From NCBI GenBank assembly GCA_003543035.1, contig DPJL01000397.1:57824-121823 (forward strand): a DNA stretch of 64,000 nucleotides. The letters run 5' to 3'. Made by a program: the position numbers and the translations under genes. The notes below the pieces were generated by a model. It ran no database searches and had not been told where the DNA came from. It saw nothing but the letters and a program-made list of their open reading frames with translations. The first letter of the stretch is position 1. Each line of letters opens with the position of its first letter. Source of the DNA: Micromonosporaceae bacterium. GTDB lineage: Bacteria; Actinomycetota; Actinomycetes; Mycobacteriales; Micromonosporaceae. Shown here one piece after another: positions 62,172 through 64,000 of the stretch.

Positions 62172-63230
62172 ATGCCCGCCTTTTCGCCTGCCCGAAGTTC
62201 CGAAGAACCTGTCGTGCGCATGTTCGCGACTTGTATGCCCGGACTCGCGCCGCTCCTGGCAAAGCAACTGTCTACCTTCGAAAACGCGAAGGTTGTTTGG
62301 CTCGGCAATGACGGCCGAGCCGACCTCGTCAGCTTCACTGTTGGTTCCGCTATGGCGGGGCTGGTTGCCCAGCTCGCCAGGATCGCAGATGACCTGTTCC
62401 TTCAAATCGGTCACGCCCGTCGCTCGGATGGAGATCGAGCGGGATGGCTTGCACAACGGCTGTGCCGCAACGACCAGCTTGCCGCTGCGACGACTCGGGC
62501 CGGCCGGGCGGCCACGAGCCTGACGTTCCGGGTGGTAGTCAGAGTTCTGTCTGAGCGCTCGTTTCCTCGCACCGACCTTCGTCGGCATGCGGAGGCTGCG
62601 ATCATGCGGCTTCGGGCGTCATGGCATCATCACGATCCAGCCAGCAACGAGGTGTGGATCAGCGAATATTGGCCCGGCCTCTTCGTGGCTGGGCTTAGGG
62701 TGACAGACCGCGATCATCGTCAGCGTGGTGGACGGCAGGTTGAGCGGGATGGAGCACTCCGCCCGGGCATAGCCGCTGCGTTGGTGAGCCTCGCCGGTCA
62801 GCCAGAGGGGATGCTGGTAGATCCCTGCTGTGGCAGCGGAACCGTCCTTGCCGAAGCATCCGCTATTGGCTGGCAGGTACTCGGCTTTGACGTCGACCCT
62901 GACGCTGTCGCGGCGGCTATGGCCAACGTGTCTGGTGCTACGGCAACTGCTGGTGATGCACGCAGGCTGGATCTGGCCGATGGTGAGGCTGCCGCCTGGG
63001 TGTCCAATGTGCCCTTTGGCCATAGGCACAGGCTTCCCTCCGATAGTGTCGCCTGGTTCCGTGCGGTCCTCGGTGAGGCTGCCCGGGTCGTCCGCTTCGG
63101 TGGGCGCGTCGTTGTGTTGTCGGCTGGGCTTCCAGAAGGATCGGCGCCGGCGCTCCTGCGGCCATGTAACAGCTGTCGGGCGCGCGTACTTGGCCGGGCA
63201 GCGGTGATCGACGTGTTTATCCGTGTCTAA
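62172..63230 (+). CDS. THUMP-type RNA methyltransferase (UPF0020/Trm11-like)
   Basis: 352 residues from ATG 62172. The N-terminal 170 residues resemble a THUMP RNA-binding region. The C-terminal Rossmann domain has DPCCGSGTVLAEA (motif I), GFDVDPDAVAAA (motif II) and SNVPFGHR at the NPPY-type catalytic position, where the first Pro is Val, as in several THUMP-type guanosine N2-methyltransferases. It probably methylates tRNA or rRNA. The gene stands alone. Confidence 0.83.
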   Translation: MPAFSPARSSEEPVVRMFATCMPGLAPLLAKQLSTFENAKVVWLGNDGRADLVSFTVGSAMAGLVAQLARIADDLFLQIGHARRSDGDRAGWLAQRLCRNDQLAAATTRAGRAATSLTFRVVVRVLSERSFPRTDLRRHAEAAIMRLRASWHHHDPASNEVWISEYWPGLFVAGLRVTDRDHRQRGGRQVERDGALRPGIAAALVSLAGQPEGMLVDPCCGSGTVLAEASAIGWQVLGFDVDPDAVAAAMANVSGATATAGDARRLDLADGEAAAWVSNVPFGHRHRLPSDSVAWFRAVLGEAARVVRFGGRVVVLSAGLPEGSAPALLRPCNSCRARVLGRAAVIDVFIRV

Positions 63231-63452
63231 ATGGGTCTGCGGCGCGAGTCGAGCTGCACAACCCCGTGTGCTGCTTCGAGTTCGTGCCGCAGTCTTTGGC
63301 TGTCGATGGTGAGGCGCCGGATGCACAGCAGAGCAAGGCCGAGACGGGCGGCAAGGACCTTGTTCGCCTCGGGCCAGGCGGGAGATGCGGACATCCACAT
63401 TGGAGGCCGGCTGTGTCGTTGTGATTTCCGGCGTGGGTGAAAAGCGCAAGGT
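63231..63452 (-). pseudogene. Possible small gene with frameshift
   Basis: Two frames in sequence look coding: one from about 63449 (RFSPTPEITTTQPASNVDVR and ISRLARGEQ) and a second from about 63368 to a TAG at 63231 (VLAARLGLALLCIRRLTIDS, RLRHELEAAHGVV). One base change near 63365 would join them into a protein of about 70 residues. No function is recognised and the call is weak. Confidence 0.3.
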
Positions 63453-63479
63453 GGTGAGCCTGGCCGTGTGGTCGGGCGG

Positions 63480-64000
63480 CTACGCTGTCGCCTCCCACTC
63501 CTCGACGCGCTGGGCCAATGGGACGGAGGCCTCGCCAGTGCCGTCAGGATTGCCCATGCGCCGCTCGGCGCATGCCCCACGGCACGCAAACATCTGCCCG
63601 GCGAACCGGCCCACTACCACCGCCGCAGGTGCAGCCGGCTCGCGAAGATCGGCACCACACGTGACGCACTCCAACCCATGGGCCGCTTCCGGCGTCAGCG
63701 GCTCGCACTGCTTCGTGCACGGTCCGAACATGCGGCAGCTGGCACTCGACACGTGAAACTCGTCGACGCCAAGGCATTTCTCACCCGCCGTACAGTCAAA
63801 CGTGCCGTCGTCGTGCTCGATCTGCTGGCCCGAGCACACGTGCTCAAGCATTGCGGCACTGTCCGAGTTAATCGCGCAGCGGGTGCAGGCATGCATGGTG
63901 CGAATCTCCGGGTGGCGCTGGCACGGGTCGAGAACGTCGTCGGAGTGGAAGACCGCTGTCGCGCCTGGACAATCCGGGCCGTGGCACTCGAAGGCGCCAT
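63480..64000 (-). CDS. Cys-rich zinc-ribbon-like protein (5' end beyond window)
   Basis: The frame is open from the window edge to a TAG at 63480, about 173 residues, so the start lies beyond 64000; an internal ATG at 63896 is not needed. At least six CxnC pairs are spaced along it (ECHGPDC, ACTRC, CTAGEKC, CRMFGPCTKQC, CVTCG, CRGAC), each like half of a zinc ribbon. This suggests a repeated metal-binding or nucleic-acid-binding protein. The family is not recognised; the C-terminus ends in QRVEEWEATA. Confidence 0.62.
   Translation of the reverse strand, partial: GAFECHGPDCPGATAVFHSDDVLDPCQRHPEIRTMHACTRCAINSDSAAMLEHVCSGQQIEHDDGTFDCTAGEKCLGVDEFHVSSASCRMFGPCTKQCEPLTPEAAHGLECVTCGADLREPAAPAAVVVGRFAGQMFACRGACAERRMGNPDGTGEASVPLAQRVEEWEATA

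Noticed and set aside
62619..63449. 276-codon frame opposite the THUMP methyltransferase
   Set aside because: Mostly antisense shadow; only its first about 30 codons look coding and are listed as part of the weak small gene at 63231-63452.

Overview
The window is GC-rich DNA with GTG/TTG starts, many 1-4 base stop/start overlaps and actinobacterial gene families. It fits an accessory region (conjugative element or plasmid) of a filamentous actinomycete; the genus cannot be fixed from sequence alone. Several genes are broken by frameshifts or deletions, as expected for mobile accessory DNA.

Region 1 (1-7127) is part of an actinobacterial type IV secretion/conjugation module. A leftward operon (VirB4-like ATPase, SCO6880-like protein, polytopic TrbL-like channel protein, VirB8-like protein, small DUF6112-like protein, degenerate MinD-like protein) diverges from a lipoprotein and a two-domain lytic transglycosylase/M23 peptidase. 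A perfect inverted repeat lies in the shared promoter region.

Region 2 (7132-23792) is a Tn7-like transposon inserted right after the M23 stop codon. Its termini match (TGTAGCTTC left, TGTAGGTTC read inward from the right) and it is flanked by 5-bp ACACT duplications. It encodes TnsA, TnsB, TnsC, a frameshifted TniQ/TnsD and an MFS cargo gene. tnsB is split by an 8.57-kb Tn554/RIT-like element (9687-18260) made of three overlapping tyrosine recombinase genes, a small HTH/coiled-coil gene and a membrane NACHT NTPase. The NACHT gene sits beside a diverged copy of a Tn7-like right end and lies between direct repeats of the element's own tail. This three-layer nest, with a probable defence or immunity NTPase inside, is the most striking part of the window.

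Region 3 (23800-33000) is a mixed accessory stretch: small hypotheticals, a 2'-5' RNA ligase-like protein, a small kinase, a flavoprotein-GNAT fusion, a phosphotransferase, relics of a group II intron maturase and an AAA ATPase, a methyltransferase and an alpha/beta hydrolase.

Region 4 (about 32650-52850) looks like one peptide-modification gene cluster. A long leftward operon holds an unknown protein, a dTMP-kinase-like protein, a PEP-mutase-like protein, Nudix, TylF-like methyltransferase, 2-hydroxyacid dehydrogenase, nucleotidyltransferase, radical SAM/SPASM protein, 2OG-Fe(II) oxygenase-like protein, a 53-residue candidate precursor peptide, an HExxH peptide-hydroxylase-like protein, a serine hydrolase, a frameshifted second radical SAM protein and an adenosine deaminase remnant. 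Two XRE regulators, a GNAT, an S9 peptidase, an APC permease and an acetamidase follow. The operon and the peptidase/permease pair share the operator-like motif ATGTGGACA-N7-TGTCCRCAT.

Region 5 (52900-64000) carries a GPP34 protein, membrane and unknown proteins, several SAM methyltransferases (one broken), a MucR-like regulator, a single-chain PheRS-like protein with a leader hairpin, a THUMP-type RNA methyltransferase and a Cys-rich protein running off the window. No rRNA, tRNA or CRISPR array was recognised.
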